Numbered from the stretch's first letter, positions 9,250 through 18,317 are shown. The stretch: 64,000 nucleotides of DNA from Bacillota bacterium (GCA_021787335.1 JAJYMC010000034.1:62001-126000), one strand, 5' to 3'. Made by a program: numbers and translations. The notes: generated by a model not told the origin, from the sequence alone.

Positions 9250-10299
9250 GTGGCCGAGATCAAGGTCATCCACTGGGGCCTGGGGGCGATGGGCGGCGGC
9301 ATGGTCCGCCTGGTCGCCCGGAAGCCCGGGCTCGTGAGCGTCGGGGCGGTCGATAGGGACCCGGGGAAGGTCGGCCGGGACCTCGGTGAGGTGGCCGGGC
9401 TGGCGGAGAAGCTGGGGGTCAAGGTCTCGGGCAGCCTGGCCGAGGCCTCCGAGGGCGCCAGGCGCGACGCCGACGTCGTCCTCCTGAGCATCGCCTCGTT
9501 CACCCGCGAGGTCTACCCGGCCGTCATGGAGGCGGTCGAGGCCGGCCTCCACGTCGTGACCATCGCCGAGGAGATGGCTTACCCGAGCCTTCGCCAGCAG
9601 CAACTGGCCAAGAAGATGGATGACCTGGCCCGGAAGAAGGGCGTGACCGTCCTGGGGACGGGCGTCAATCCCGGGTTCGTCCTGGACGTCCTGGTCATCG
9701 CCCTGACCGGGGCCTGCCAGGAAGTCAGGAAGATCCGGGCGGCGCGGATCAACGACCTGTCGCCGTTCGGCCCGACGGTCATGCGGACGCAGGGGGTCGG
9801 GACGACCCCGGAGGAGTTCCAGCGCGGCCTGGAGAGCGGGGCCATCGTCGGGCACATCGGCTTCCCCGAGTCGATGACGATGATCGCCGAGGCCATCGGC
9901 TGGAAGCTGGACCGGATCGAGCAAGAGCGCGAGCCGATGGTCTCCAAGGTCCACCGGGAGACGCCGCACGTGAAGGTCGAGCCGGGGATGGTGGCCGGTT
10001 GCCGGCATATCGGCCGTGGCTTCATGGACGGCCGCGAGGTCATCACCCTGGAACACCCGCAGCAGATCCACCCGGAGCTGGAGGGCGTCGAGACGGGCGA
10101 CTTCATCTGGATCGAGGGCACGCCGGACCTGAACTTCGCCGGCAAGCCGGAGATCCCGGGCGGCCTGGGGACCATCGCGTTGGCGGTCAACTCCATCCCA
10201 GCGGTGATGAATGCCGAGCCGGGGCTGGTGACCATGGCCGACCTGCCCGTGCCCCGGGCGATCATGGGCGATCTGGGCCGGGCTCGCGGCCGGCGCTAA
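9250..10299 (+). CDS. ord: 2,4-diaminopentanoate dehydrogenase
   Basis: This NAD(P)-dependent enzyme oxidatively deaminates 2,4-diaminopentanoate to 2-amino-4-oxopentanoate in the oxidative branch of ornithine fermentation. The 349-residue protein begins with a Rossmann fold: I-H-W-G-L-G-A-M-G-G-G-M near residue 7, then A-V-D-R-D-P-G-K. T-G-V-N-P-G-F-V-L-D lies mid-protein. The family resembles dihydrodipicolinate reductase, and the neighbours ortA/ortB/oraS/oraE settle the substrate. The GTG at 9250 is preceded by GAAGGGAGTCGGGAACG. It is the first gene of the operon, 118 bases after cwlD, with a structured leader. Confidence 0.92.
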   Translation: MAEIKVIHWGLGAMGGGMVRLVARKPGLVSVGAVDRDPGKVGRDLGEVAGLAEKLGVKVSGSLAEASEGARRDADVVLLSIASFTREVYPAVMEAVEAGLHVVTIAEEMAYPSLRQQQLAKKMDDLARKKGVTVLGTGVNPGFVLDVLVIALTGACQEVRKIRAARINDLSPFGPTVMRTQGVGTTPEEFQRGLESGAIVGHIGFPESMTMIAEAIGWKLDRIEQEREPMVSKVHRETPHVKVEPGMVAGCRHIGRGFMDGREVITLEHPQQIHPELEGVETGDFIWIEGTPDLNFAGKPEIPGGLGTIALAVNSIPAVMNAEPGLVTMADLPVPRAIMGDLGRARGRR

Positions 10300-10339
10300 C
10301 GCCGTTCACAGAAATAGGACAGGCTGGGGAGGACGAACC

Positions 10340-10708
10340 ATGGGAGAGACCGTCAATGAAGGGTCGTGGGTGCAGGTCCACCGGGTCATCCTGCCGGCGG
10401 GCCAGCGTGCCCCGCAGGTCCCCGAGGAGACCCAGCGGGTGCCGCTGGAGCTGAGGGCCAAGGGATTTCTGTTGGGCGAAGCCCGGATGGGGGACGAGGT
10501 CACCGTCCGGACGATCATCGGCCGTGAGTTGAGCGGGACGCTGGTAGCCGTCAATCCGCCGTACGGGCACGACTTCGGGGCCCCGGTGCCCGAGCTGTTG
10601 ACCATCGGGCAGGAGCTGCGCGAGCTCTTGGCCGGCCGGCGCGGCGGGCGCGGCGGGGCCGCCGGCGGCGGGAACGGTCGTGGCGGCGCGGTCGGGGGTG
10701 ACGCCTGA
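10340..10708 (+). CDS. ortA: 2-amino-4-oxopentanoate thiolase, small subunit OrtA
   Basis: This is the small subunit of the PLP- and CoA-dependent thiolase that splits 2-amino-4-oxopentanoate into alanine and acetyl-CoA. The 122-residue protein carries the family features W-V-Q-V-H-R-V-I-L, R-A-P-Q-V-P-E-E-T and H-D-F-G-A-P-V-P-E-L. It is slightly longer than usual because of a glycine/arginine-rich tail (R-G-G-R-G-G-A-A-G-G-G-N-G-R-G-G) at about residues 101-117, which looks like a lineage-specific extension. The ATG at 10340 follows TGGGGAGGACGAACC. The stop overlaps the ortB ATG by one base (TGATG), as expected for subunits made in equal amounts. Confidence 0.92.
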   Translation: MGETVNEGSWVQVHRVILPAGQRAPQVPEETQRVPLELRAKGFLLGEARMGDEVTVRTIIGRELSGTLVAVNPPYGHDFGAPVPELLTIGQELRELLAGRRGGRGGAAGGGNGRGGAVGGDA

Positions 10709-12132
10709 TGGCCCAGGACGTGGGCTACGAGGCGGTCATGGCCCGCCGCAACGAGATCATGAAGAAGGCCGTCGGTATCGACTACAACCGCTTCGCCCAG
10801 GGGCCGCTGGCCTTCGACTACGAGCGGATGATGGCCGAGGTCGGTTACAGCCTGGACGAGATCAGGTCCATCCAGGAAGCGAACAGCGTCGGCCACACCC
10901 CGCTGATCGAGTTGAAGAACATCACCGAGGTGGTCCGGCGGACGGCCCCAGCGGGCAAGGGGGCTCGCATCTTCGTCAAGGACGAGGCGGCCAACCCGTC
11001 GGGCAGCTTTAAGGCCCGCCGCGCCTCGGTCTCGGTGTACCACGCCCAGGCCGCCGGGTACAAGGGCGTCATCTCGGCCACCAGTGGCAACTACGGGGCG
11101 GCGGTCGCCTCGATGGCCGCCATGCGGCGACTGGCGGCCATCATCGTCCAGGAGGTCTATGATAGCCGCGGCCTCGGCCAGCCGGAGATCGTCGAGAAAG
11201 GCCGGGCCTGCGAGGCCTACGGGGCCGAGGTCCTGCAGCTGACGGTGGGGCCGGAGCTGTTCTACGTCTTCCTGCTGCTCCTGGAGGAGACGGGTTTCTT
11301 CAACGCCTCGCTCTACACGCCGTACAGCGTGGCCGGCATCGAGACCCTCGGGGTCGAGGTGGCCGAGAACATGCAGGATCACGAGGGGCGGAACCCGGAC
11401 GTGGTGGTCGTCACCCACGCCGGCGGCGGTAACGTCACCGGGACGGCCCGCGGCCTGCGGGCGGCCGGGGCCAGGGACACCATCGTCGTCGGGGCCAGTG
11501 TCGACCTGTCGGGCTTGCACATGGCATCGGACGTGGACTTCAACCGGAAGTCCTTCACCACCGGGCACACCGGTTTCGGCGTCCCCTTCGCCACCTGGCC
11601 CGACCGGGCCGACGTGCCCCGCAACGCCGCGCGTCCGCTGCGCTACCTGGACCGCTACGTGACGATGACCCAGGGCGAGGTCTTCTACGTCACCGAGATG
11701 CTGGCCCAGCTCGAGGGGCTCGAACGGGGGCCGGCCGGGAACACATCGCTGGCGGCCGCCGTCGCGCTGGCCCGGGGGATGGACGAGGACCGGCTCATCG
11801 TGGTCCAGGAGACCGAGTACACCGGGGCCGGCAAACATCCCACGGCCCAGCTCACCTTCGCCCGCCAGAACGGAGTCGAGGTGCGGCGGGGCGACCCGCG
11901 CGAAAACGTCCCGGGGAAGCGCATCGTCATCCCGGAGACCCCGGGCCAGATCCGCGCGCAGGAGGTCGACCTCGACCGGATGCGGCGCTCCTACATCCGC
12001 AACGCCGTCGAGGGCACCGGCCTGAAGCGGACGGGCCAGATCGAGCTTGATTTCCTCCGCGAGGAGACGAATGCCCCGAAGGACTTCGTGGTCGCGGCCC
12101 TGAGCGACCTGGGTGTGGCCGTGGCCGAATAG
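10708..12132 (+). CDS. ortB: 2-amino-4-oxopentanoate thiolase, PLP subunit OrtB
   Basis: This is the large catalytic subunit of the ornithine-pathway thiolase, 474 residues, a fold-type II PLP enzyme like threonine synthase. The probable Schiff-base lysine lies in P-S-G-S-F-K-A-R-R-A (about residue 99). A serine/asparagine block S-A-T-S-G-N-Y-G-A-A-V follows near 128, and a glycine-rich phosphate-binding loop T-H-A-G-G-G-N-V-T-G-T near 235. Together with OrtA it forms alanine and acetyl-CoA. It starts with ATG at 10708 directly overlapping ortA, and ends 17 bases before oraS. Confidence 0.93.
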   Translation: MAQDVGYEAVMARRNEIMKKAVGIDYNRFAQGPLAFDYERMMAEVGYSLDEIRSIQEANSVGHTPLIELKNITEVVRRTAPAGKGARIFVKDEAANPSGSFKARRASVSVYHAQAAGYKGVISATSGNYGAAVASMAAMRRLAAIIVQEVYDSRGLGQPEIVEKGRACEAYGAEVLQLTVGPELFYVFLLLLEETGFFNASLYTPYSVAGIETLGVEVAENMQDHEGRNPDVVVVTHAGGGNVTGTARGLRAAGARDTIVVGASVDLSGLHMASDVDFNRKSFTTGHTGFGVPFATWPDRADVPRNAARPLRYLDRYVTMTQGEVFYVTEMLAQLEGLERGPAGNTSLAAAVALARGMDEDRLIVVQETEYTGAGKHPTAQLTFARQNGVEVRRGDPRENVPGKRIVIPETPGQIRAQEVDLDRMRRSYIRNAVEGTGLKRTGQIELDFLREETNAPKDFVVAALSDLGVAVAE

Positions 12133-12149
12133 TCGACTGGGGGTATCGC

Positions 12150-12533
12150 ATGCAACGCGACGACGACTTCGCCGTCCGGCGTCGGAAGATCGCCGGGTTG
12201 ACTGATGAACAACTGGAGAGGCGCTTCTGGCAACTGACCGAACGGGTCGTCGACCCCCTGGTGGACCTGGCCAGGGGGTACACCTCGCCGTCCATCGAGC
12301 GGTCCGTCCTGATGCGGATGGGCTTCTCGGGGCCGCAGGCCAAGGCCATCGTCGACAAGTGCGCCGAGCAACGGTTGCTGGGCAAGGGGGCCGGGCACGT
12401 CGTCTACCGGCTGGCCAAGCACCGCGAGATGGATGTGGCCGAGGCCGGCCAAGCCATGGCCGAGGGCCGCCACTGGGACAAGGTCGCCGCGCTGTTCCGC
12501 AAGGCCGGCATCCCCGGCGGCGGGCGGAGGTGA
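12150..12533 (+). CDS. oraS: D-ornithine 4,5-aminomutase, small subunit OraS
   Basis: This is the small subunit of the adenosylcobalamin/PLP mutase that moves the terminal amino group of D-ornithine to C4, giving 2,4-diaminopentanoate. It has 127 residues, close to the roughly 120 usual for OraS, and is mostly helical: it opens D-D-D-F-A-V-R-R and contains S-V-L-M-R-M-G-F-S-G near the centre. The C-terminal part H-V-V-Y-R-L-A-K is typical. It has no cofactor motif of its own, as known for the family. The ATG at 12150 lies 17 bases after ortB. The stop is followed six bases later by the oraE start. Confidence 0.9.
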   Translation: MQRDDDFAVRRRKIAGLTDEQLERRFWQLTERVVDPLVDLARGYTSPSIERSVLMRMGFSGPQAKAIVDKCAEQRLLGKGAGHVVYRLAKHREMDVAEAGQAMAEGRHWDKVAALFRKAGIPGGGRR

Positions 12534-12538
12534 ACCCC

Positions 12539-14755
12539 GTGGAGAAGCTTGACGTTGGGGCCATCCTGCAGGACCTGGATGACTATCGCCCGCGGCGTCA
12601 CGGCTGGCATTGGCGCAAGGAGCCGCCCGGCGGGGTGCTGATGGCCGGGCCCTTCGCTTATCTGGAGGCGTCGGAGCCGCTGGAGCGGAGCGTGCCTCTA
12701 CCGGCGGCCAAGTACTTCGGGAACATCGACCCGCAGCCGGACGCGGTCATCACGACGGAGATCGCCTCGGGGCGCTTCGAGGACGACCTCCGGCGGATGC
12801 GGATGGCCGCCTGGCACGGGGCCGACCACATCATGGTCATCCGGACGGCCGGGCAGAGCCACTTCGACGGGCTCATCGACGGGACGCCCGAGGGCGTCGG
12901 CGGCGTGCCCATCACCCGCAAGCAACTGCGGGCCACGCGCAAGGCCCTCGACCTCATCGAGGACGAGGTCGGCCGACCGATCAACTTCCACTCCTACGTC
13001 AGCGGCGTGGCCGGGCCGGAGGTCGCCGTCCTCTTCGCCGAGGAAGGGGTCAACGGGGCCCATCAGGATCCGCAGTACAACGTGCTCTACCGGAACATCA
13101 ACATGCTCCGCTCGTTCGTCGACGCGGCCGAGGCCAAGTCGGTCATGGCCTCCCGGAAGATGCTCCAGATCGACGGGGCCCACAACGCCAACGCCACCGC
13201 CCGCGAGGCTTGGAAGGTCATGCCCGAGCTGATGGTCCAGCACGCCATCAACGCGCTTTACTCAGTGAAAGCGGGGATGGACCAGGACTTCATCGCCCTG
13301 TCGACCGTCCCGCCGACGGCCCCGCCGGCCCCCTCGATGCGCCTCGACCTTCCTTACGCGGTGGCCATGCGCCAGCTCTTCCGCGGCTACCGCTTCCGGG
13401 CCCAGATGAATACGCGCTACATCGAGTCGGACACCCGCGAGGCCACCGTGACCCACGTCCTCGACCTGCTCATCTCCCGGCTGACCTCGGCCGACGTGCA
13501 GAGCACGATCACCCCGGATGAGGGGCGCAACATCCCCTGGCACTACAACAACATCGCCGCCGTCGACACGGCCAAGCAGGCCATGGACGGCATGGACGGG
13601 CTGACCGAGATGGTCGGCCTGAAGTTCGACGGCCCCCTCGGGAACACGGTCCGCGATTTGAAGGAGCGGGCCACCCTCTTCATGGAGGAGATCCTCGACA
13701 TCGGCGGCTACTTCCGGGCGGTCGAGGAAGGCTTCTTCGTCGATTCGGGTTTCTACCCCGAACGCAAGGGCGACGGCATCGTCCGTTCGATGACCGCCGG
13801 GGTCGGGGCGGGGTCCATCGTCCCGCGTGACTCGGACTACATGGCCCCGGTCTGTGAGCATTTCGGGGACAACCGCCTGCCGGCCGACCTGACCGAGAAG
13901 ATCGACCTCGGTGAGGGCCGCCCGTGCGATCTCATCGGCGGCTGCACCCTCCACAACCCGTCGAAGATCCCCTTCGTCGACGAGCTGGATGAGCGGGACA
14001 ACGTCCACGTCCGCCTGGACGAACACCGCGACCACCGCGAGCAGGGCCTCCTGCGACCGGAGGTGCAGTGGTACGCCGACGGGGTGGTCACCCTGACCCT
14101 CTTCCTGCCGGCCAAGCCCGAGGTGGCCGAGTACGCGGCCCTGGAGTACGCCAAGAAGCTGGGGCTGAGGGACCCGCTGGTCCTCCACCGCGGGCTGATG
14201 CACCCGGCCGAGGGCAGCGTCATCGAGGTCAAGGGGTTCGTCGACATCGACATCGACCCGCGCGAGTTGGTCATCCCGGAGAAGCAGGAGCCCCTGTCGG
14301 ACGACGAGATTCGGGCCGAGTTCGAGGCCCGGCCGCTGAGCGTGGTCGCGGCCACGCTGGGCGAGGACGAGCACTCGGTGGGGATGCGGGAGATCATTGA
14401 CATCAAGCACGGCGGGCTCGAGAAGTACGGGGTCGCCGTCCACTACCTGGGGACCTCGGTGCCCGTCGAGACAGTCGTCGACGCGGCTATCGAGGCCGAC
14501 TCGGAGGCCATCCTGGCCAGCACGATCATCACCCACTCCGACATCCATCGGGTGAACATGCGGCGGCTCAACGACCTGTGCGTCGAGAAGGGCATCCGCG
14601 ACCGGGTCATCCTCATCGCCGGGGGGACGCAGGTGACCGATGAGACGGCCCGCGAATGCGGGCTGGACGCCGGCTTCGGCCGCGGCACCAAGGGGCACGA
14701 CGTGGCCAGCTTCATCGTCCGGCGGCGGCGGCAGGACCGCGGTGAGACGCCGTGA
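12539..14755 (+). CDS. oraE: D-ornithine 4,5-aminomutase, large subunit OraE
   Basis: This is the catalytic subunit of D-ornithine aminomutase, 738 residues against about 730-740 in the family. The N-terminal TIM-barrel part carries the substrate and PLP region (M-V-I-R-T-A-G-Q-S-H-F-D near 100; I-N-F-H-S-Y-V-S-G-V near 145). The C-terminal Rossmann part (about 610-735) binds cobalamin: I-D-I-K-H-G-G supplies a histidine of the cobalt-ligand type, followed by A-I-L-A-S-T-I-I-T-H and L-I-A-G-G-T-Q. The start is GTG at 12539, eight bases after GGAGG and six bases after the oraS stop. The gene overlaps the next one by four bases. It needs adenosylcobalamin; cobO lies 31 kb downstream. Confidence 0.94.
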   Translation: MEKLDVGAILQDLDDYRPRRHGWHWRKEPPGGVLMAGPFAYLEASEPLERSVPLPAAKYFGNIDPQPDAVITTEIASGRFEDDLRRMRMAAWHGADHIMVIRTAGQSHFDGLIDGTPEGVGGVPITRKQLRATRKALDLIEDEVGRPINFHSYVSGVAGPEVAVLFAEEGVNGAHQDPQYNVLYRNINMLRSFVDAAEAKSVMASRKMLQIDGAHNANATAREAWKVMPELMVQHAINALYSVKAGMDQDFIALSTVPPTAPPAPSMRLDLPYAVAMRQLFRGYRFRAQMNTRYIESDTREATVTHVLDLLISRLTSADVQSTITPDEGRNIPWHYNNIAAVDTAKQAMDGMDGLTEMVGLKFDGPLGNTVRDLKERATLFMEEILDIGGYFRAVEEGFFVDSGFYPERKGDGIVRSMTAGVGAGSIVPRDSDYMAPVCEHFGDNRLPADLTEKIDLGEGRPCDLIGGCTLHNPSKIPFVDELDERDNVHVRLDEHRDHREQGLLRPEVQWYADGVVTLTLFLPAKPEVAEYAALEYAKKLGLRDPLVLHRGLMHPAEGSVIEVKGFVDIDIDPRELVIPEKQEPLSDDEIRAEFEARPLSVVAATLGEDEHSVGMREIIDIKHGGLEKYGVAVHYLGTSVPVETVVDAAIEADSEAILASTIITHSDIHRVNMRRLNDLCVEKGIRDRVILIAGGTQVTDETARECGLDAGFGRGTKGHDVASFIVRRRRQDRGETP

Positions 14756-16209
14756 CCTCGATTGACCTCCTGGTGGGCGAGATCGGCAGCACGACGACGA
14801 AAGTGAACGCCTTCGCCCTCGGAGGCGGAGGAGCGGCGGGCCCGGTGGGGCCCGCCTTCGTCGGTCAGGGACGAGCCCCGACGTCGGTGGCCCAGGGGGA
14901 CGTGGTGGTCGGGTTGCGGGGGGCCATCGACGACCTCGGCCGGCAACTGGGCGGAGAGGTCCGCTGGGGACGGATGATGGCCAGTTCAAGCGCCGCCGGG
15001 GGGCTCCGGATGAGCGTCCACGGCCTCGTCCGCGACATGACCGTCAAGGCCGCCCGCGAAGCGGCCCTGGGGGCCGGGGCCATCCTCCGCTTCGTGACCG
15101 CCGGCGACCTGACCGATTCCGACCTGGAGACCGTCGGCAGGGTCAGGCCGAACATCATCCTCCTGGCCGGCGGGGTGGATTACGGCGAGCGGGCCACGGT
15201 CGTCGCCAACGCCCACCGGCTGGCCGCCCTCGGGCCACCGGCGCCGGTCGTCTACGCCGGGAACGTGGCCGCCCGGGACGAGGTCGTCGGCGTGCTGCAG
15301 GCGGCGGGCATCCGCGTCTACCCGGTGGAGAACGTCTACCCCCGCCTCGACGAGATGGTCATCGAGCCGACCAGACGGGCCATCCAGAGGGTCTTCGAGG
15401 AGCATATCGTCCGGGCGCCGGGGATGGACCGCGTCCGCGAGCTGGTCGACGGGCCGATCATCCCGACCCCGGGGGCGGTCATGAACATGGCCGTCCTGCT
15501 CCGGACGGCCATCGGCGACCTGGTCGCGGTGGACGTCGGCGGGGCGACGACCGACGTCCACTCGGTCACCGAGGGCTCGGAGGAGATCGCGCGGATGCTC
15601 GTCGCGCCTGAGCCGGTGGCCAAGCGGACGGTCGAGGGCGACCTGGGGGTGTTCGTCAACGCCCCCAACGTCATCGACCTCATCGGCCCGGCCGAGCTGG
15701 CCAAGGAGTTCGGCGTGCCCGAGCCGGAGCTCGTCCGTCTGGCCAGGCCGCTGCCGACGACCGACCGCGAGCAGGCCTTCTCGGCCAGGCTGACCCGCGA
15801 GGCCGTCCGCGCCGGCCTGCTGCGGCACGCCGGCCGCCTGCGTTACCTGTACGGTCCGACCGGGCGGACGGTGGTCAGCGAGGGCAAGGACCTGACCGCC
15901 GTGAAATGGCTCATCGGCACCGGCGGCGCCCTGACCCGGCTGCCCGGGGGCGAGGAGGCCCTGGCGGCCATGCGCGCCCGGGACCGCGGGCGCGAACTCC
16001 TGCCGGGGCTCGAGGCCGCCGTCGCCCTCGACCGCGACTACATCATGGCCTCCTGCGGCGTGCTTTCGGCCGAACACGCGAAGGAAGCGGTGGCCCTGAT
16101 GCAGAAGAGTCTGGGCGTACCTGGACCTTTCGCGGCCCACCCGGCCCCGCCGGGGCCGTCGCCGACCAAGGAGGCCGATGAGTTTGCCAGCCCCGACCCC
16201 GCGGATTGA
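14752..16209 (+). CDS. MutL/GlmL-family mutase-reactivation protein
   Basis: This is a 485-residue actin-like ATPase of the MutL/GlmL family, found beside B12-dependent glutamate and ornithine mutases. The phosphate-1 loop is E-I-G-S-T-T-T-K-V-N (about 9-18). The second phosphate-binding loop is V-A-V-D-V-G-G-A-T-T-D-V-H-S-V near 258-272. A block I-G-T-G-G-A-L-T-R-L-P-G-G near 385 completes the fold. It probably repairs OraSE after cofactor inactivation, by analogy with the diol dehydratase reactivases; this is inference from family and position. The GTG at 14752 overlaps the oraE stop, and its 3' end overlaps orr by 32 bases. Confidence 0.85.
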   Translation: MTSIDLLVGEIGSTTTKVNAFALGGGGAAGPVGPAFVGQGRAPTSVAQGDVVVGLRGAIDDLGRQLGGEVRWGRMMASSSAAGGLRMSVHGLVRDMTVKAAREAALGAGAILRFVTAGDLTDSDLETVGRVRPNIILLAGGVDYGERATVVANAHRLAALGPPAPVVYAGNVAARDEVVGVLQAAGIRVYPVENVYPRLDEMVIEPTRRAIQRVFEEHIVRAPGMDRVRELVDGPIIPTPGAVMNMAVLLRTAIGDLVAVDVGGATTDVHSVTEGSEEIARMLVAPEPVAKRTVEGDLGVFVNAPNVIDLIGPAELAKEFGVPEPELVRLARPLPTTDREQAFSARLTREAVRAGLLRHAGRLRYLYGPTGRTVVSEGKDLTAVKWLIGTGGALTRLPGGEEALAAMRARDRGRELLPGLEAAVALDRDYIMASCGVLSAEHAKEAVALMQKSLGVPGPFAAHPAPPGPSPTKEADEFASPDPAD

Positions 16210-17305
16210 GATCGACCTGCCGAAGATAGAGGCCAACACGCGGACCATCGTCGCCATGTGCCGCCGCGCCGGGGTGACCGACGTCATCGGCGTGACCAAG
16301 GGCACGTTGGCCCATCCCGGGGTGGCCCGGGCGATGCTCGCCGGCGGCGCTACCGGCCTGGCCGACGCGCGCCTCTTGAACCTGGCCCGCCTGCGCGAGG
16401 CGGGCTTCACCGCACCCCTGACCCTTCTCCGCCTGCCGTCCCTGAGCCAGGTGGACGAGGTCGTCCGGCTGGCCGACCGTAGCCTCAACTCGGAGCCCGA
16501 GACCCTGCGGGCCCTGTCGCGCGTGGCCGTCGCCGCCGGCCGGACCCACGGCGTGACCCTCATGGTCGAGCTTGGTGACAGGCGTGAAGGGATGCCCCCC
16601 GAAGAGGTCGTCGAGGCCGCCCGGCTGGTGGCCGGGTTGCCCGGCCTGGAACTGGTCGGCGTGGGGACCAACCTGACCTGTTATGGGGCAGTCATCCCGT
16701 CGCCGGCCAACGTCGGGCGGCTGGTCGAGCTGGCCGAGACGGTGCGCCGCGAGGTCGGGCGGCCGGTGCCGGTCGTCTCCGGGGGCAACTCCTCCAGCCT
16801 CAAGCTGGTCATGGACGGGAAGCTCCCGCGCGGGGTGACCGAGCTGCGCATCGGCGACGCCGTCATGCGCGGCCACGAGACCTCCTACGGCGAACTCATC
16901 GCGGGGACCACCGACGAGACCTTCACCGTCGTCGCCGAGGTCGTCGAGGTCCGCGAGAAGCCGTCGCTGCCCGAGGGCGAAATGGGCCACGACGCCTTCT
17001 GGAACGTCCCGACCTTCGTCGACCGGGGCGTCCGGCGCCGGGCCATCCTGGCCCTGGGACGCCAGGACGTCGCCCCCGAGAACCTGGCTCCCCTGGACCA
17101 GGGGATGATCGTCCTCGGGGCCTCCAGCGACCACCTGCTGGTCGACGTGAGCGACGCCGCCCGGCCGGTTCGGCTGGGCGATGAGGTCCGCTTCCGGCCC
17201 AGCTACGCCGGCATCTTACAGGCCATGACCTCACCCTACGTGCACCAGCTGGTCCTGGGCGACAACGGCGTTCATGCGAAATCCGCCGGGGGTGCGTCGA
17301 AATGA
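16178..17305 (+). CDS. orr: Ornithine racemase, PLP-dependent
   Basis: This enzyme interconverts L- and D-ornithine and so feeds OraSE, which acts on the D form. The 375-residue protein has the alanine-racemase fold III barrel: I-G-V-T-K-G-T holds the PLP lysine (about residue 43), M-V-E-L-G-D-R-R-E-G-M is the mid-barrel strand, and S-G-G-N-S-S-S-L-K and I-G-D-A-V form the phosphate-binding loop. The ATG at 16178 has AAGGAGG at good spacing inside the preceding gene (32-base overlap). The stop overlaps the next gene by four bases. Racemase rather than decarboxylase function follows from the ornithine-operon context. Confidence 0.88.
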   Translation: MSLPAPTPRIEIDLPKIEANTRTIVAMCRRAGVTDVIGVTKGTLAHPGVARAMLAGGATGLADARLLNLARLREAGFTAPLTLLRLPSLSQVDEVVRLADRSLNSEPETLRALSRVAVAAGRTHGVTLMVELGDRREGMPPEEVVEAARLVAGLPGLELVGVGTNLTCYGAVIPSPANVGRLVELAETVRREVGRPVPVVSGGNSSSLKLVMDGKLPRGVTELRIGDAVMRGHETSYGELIAGTTDETFTVVAEVVEVREKPSLPEGEMGHDAFWNVPTFVDRGVRRRAILALGRQDVAPENLAPLDQGMIVLGASSDHLLVDVSDAARPVRLGDEVRFRPSYAGILQAMTSPYVHQLVLGDNGVHAKSAGGASK

Positions 17306-18267
17306 TCACCGTCAAGGACGTCGAGGCGGCGCGGGAGCGCATCGCCCCGCACATCTATCGGACCCCGCTGGTCCGCTCGGCCTTCCTGAGCGACCTCATC
17401 GGGGCCGACGTCCATCTGAAGCTCGAGTGCCAGCAGCGTTTGAACGCCTTCAAGGTCCGCGGGGTCCTCAACCGCGTCCTCACCCTGACCCCCGAGGAGC
17501 GCAAGCGCGGGGTGGTCGTCCCGTCCTCGGGCAACCACGGCATCGCCGCCAGCTACTGCGGTCGCCTCTGGGACATCGACGTCGAGGTCTTCGTCCCGCG
17601 GGACACGCCGAAGACGAAGACCGATAAGATCAAGTACTACGGCGGCCATCTGAACACGGACGGGGCCGACTATGACGGGGCCTTCCAACTGGCCACGGCG
17701 CGGGCTAAGGCGACCGGCAAGACCCTCCTCGACCCGTCGGCCGACCCGCTGGCCGCGGCCGGACACGGCACGGTCGGCTTCGAGATCCTCGAGGACCTCC
17801 CGAACGTCGACGACGTTCTCGTCCCCGTGGGCAGCGGCGGGCTGGTCACCGGGATCGGCCTGGTGATGCGGAGCCGCCGGCCCGGCGCCCGCGTCTACGG
17901 CGTGCAGAGCGAGGCCAGCCCGGCCCTGACGGCCTCGCTGACCGAGGGCGTGCTCTACGAGGTCTACCCGTCGGCCCCCTCCATCTGCGAGGGACTCATC
18001 GGCGGCATCGGGCCGATCTGCTTCGCGAAGGCCAAGGAGTGCCTCGACGAGGCCGTCAACGCCGACGAAGAGGCCGTCCGACGGGCGGTCGTCACCCTCC
18101 TCCGATACGACAAGGTCGTCTCCGAAGGGTCGGGCGCGGTCGGCGTGGCCTACCTGATGGAGCATCGTGAGCGCTTCCGGGGCCGCCAGGTCGTGACCGT
18201 CATCACCGGCGGCAACCTGGACTTTTCGGTGCTGGTCCAGGAGGTCCGAAAGGCGGTCGATTTCTGA
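17302..18267 (+). CDS. Threonine-dehydratase-like PLP enzyme
   Basis: This is a 321-residue fold-type II PLP enzyme of the serine/threonine dehydratase family. The lysine is in L-N-A-F-K-V-R-G (about residue 51), the substrate loop is P-S-S-G-N-H-G-I-A, and the phosphate loop is P-V-G-S-G-G-L-V-T-G near 176. The sequence ends in T-G-G-N-L-D. No ACT regulatory domain is present, so it is a catabolic-type dehydratase or a related lyase. It overlaps orr by four bases and is the last gene before a strong terminator, so it is part of the ornithine operon. No step of the known pathway requires it; the substrate is unknown. Confidence 0.8.
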   Translation: MITVKDVEAARERIAPHIYRTPLVRSAFLSDLIGADVHLKLECQQRLNAFKVRGVLNRVLTLTPEERKRGVVVPSSGNHGIAASYCGRLWDIDVEVFVPRDTPKTKTDKIKYYGGHLNTDGADYDGAFQLATARAKATGKTLLDPSADPLAAAGHGTVGFEILEDLPNVDDVLVPVGSGGLVTGIGLVMRSRRPGARVYGVQSEASPALTASLTEGVLYEVYPSAPSICEGLIGGIGPICFAKAKECLDEAVNADEEAVRRAVVTLLRYDKVVSEGSGAVGVAYLMEHRERFRGRQVVTVITGGNLDFSVLVQEVRKAVDF

Positions 18268-18284
18268 GCCAGGTCAAGCCAGGA

Positions 18285-18317
18285 GGGCCCCCCGATGGCG
18301 GGGGCCCACCTTTTTTT
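18285..18317 (+). terminator. Intrinsic terminator ending the ornithine operon
   Basis: GGGCCCCC (18285-18292) pairs with GGGGGCCC (18300-18307) around a seven-base loop. ACC and seven consecutive T follow (18311-18317). The stop of the last operon gene is 17 bases upstream. Confidence 0.92.

Noticed and set aside
10306-12564. A 752-codon - strand open frame across ortA-ortB-oraS.
   Set aside because: Its translation has no recognisable motif and it overlaps three clearly recognised + strand genes with good ribosome binding sites.
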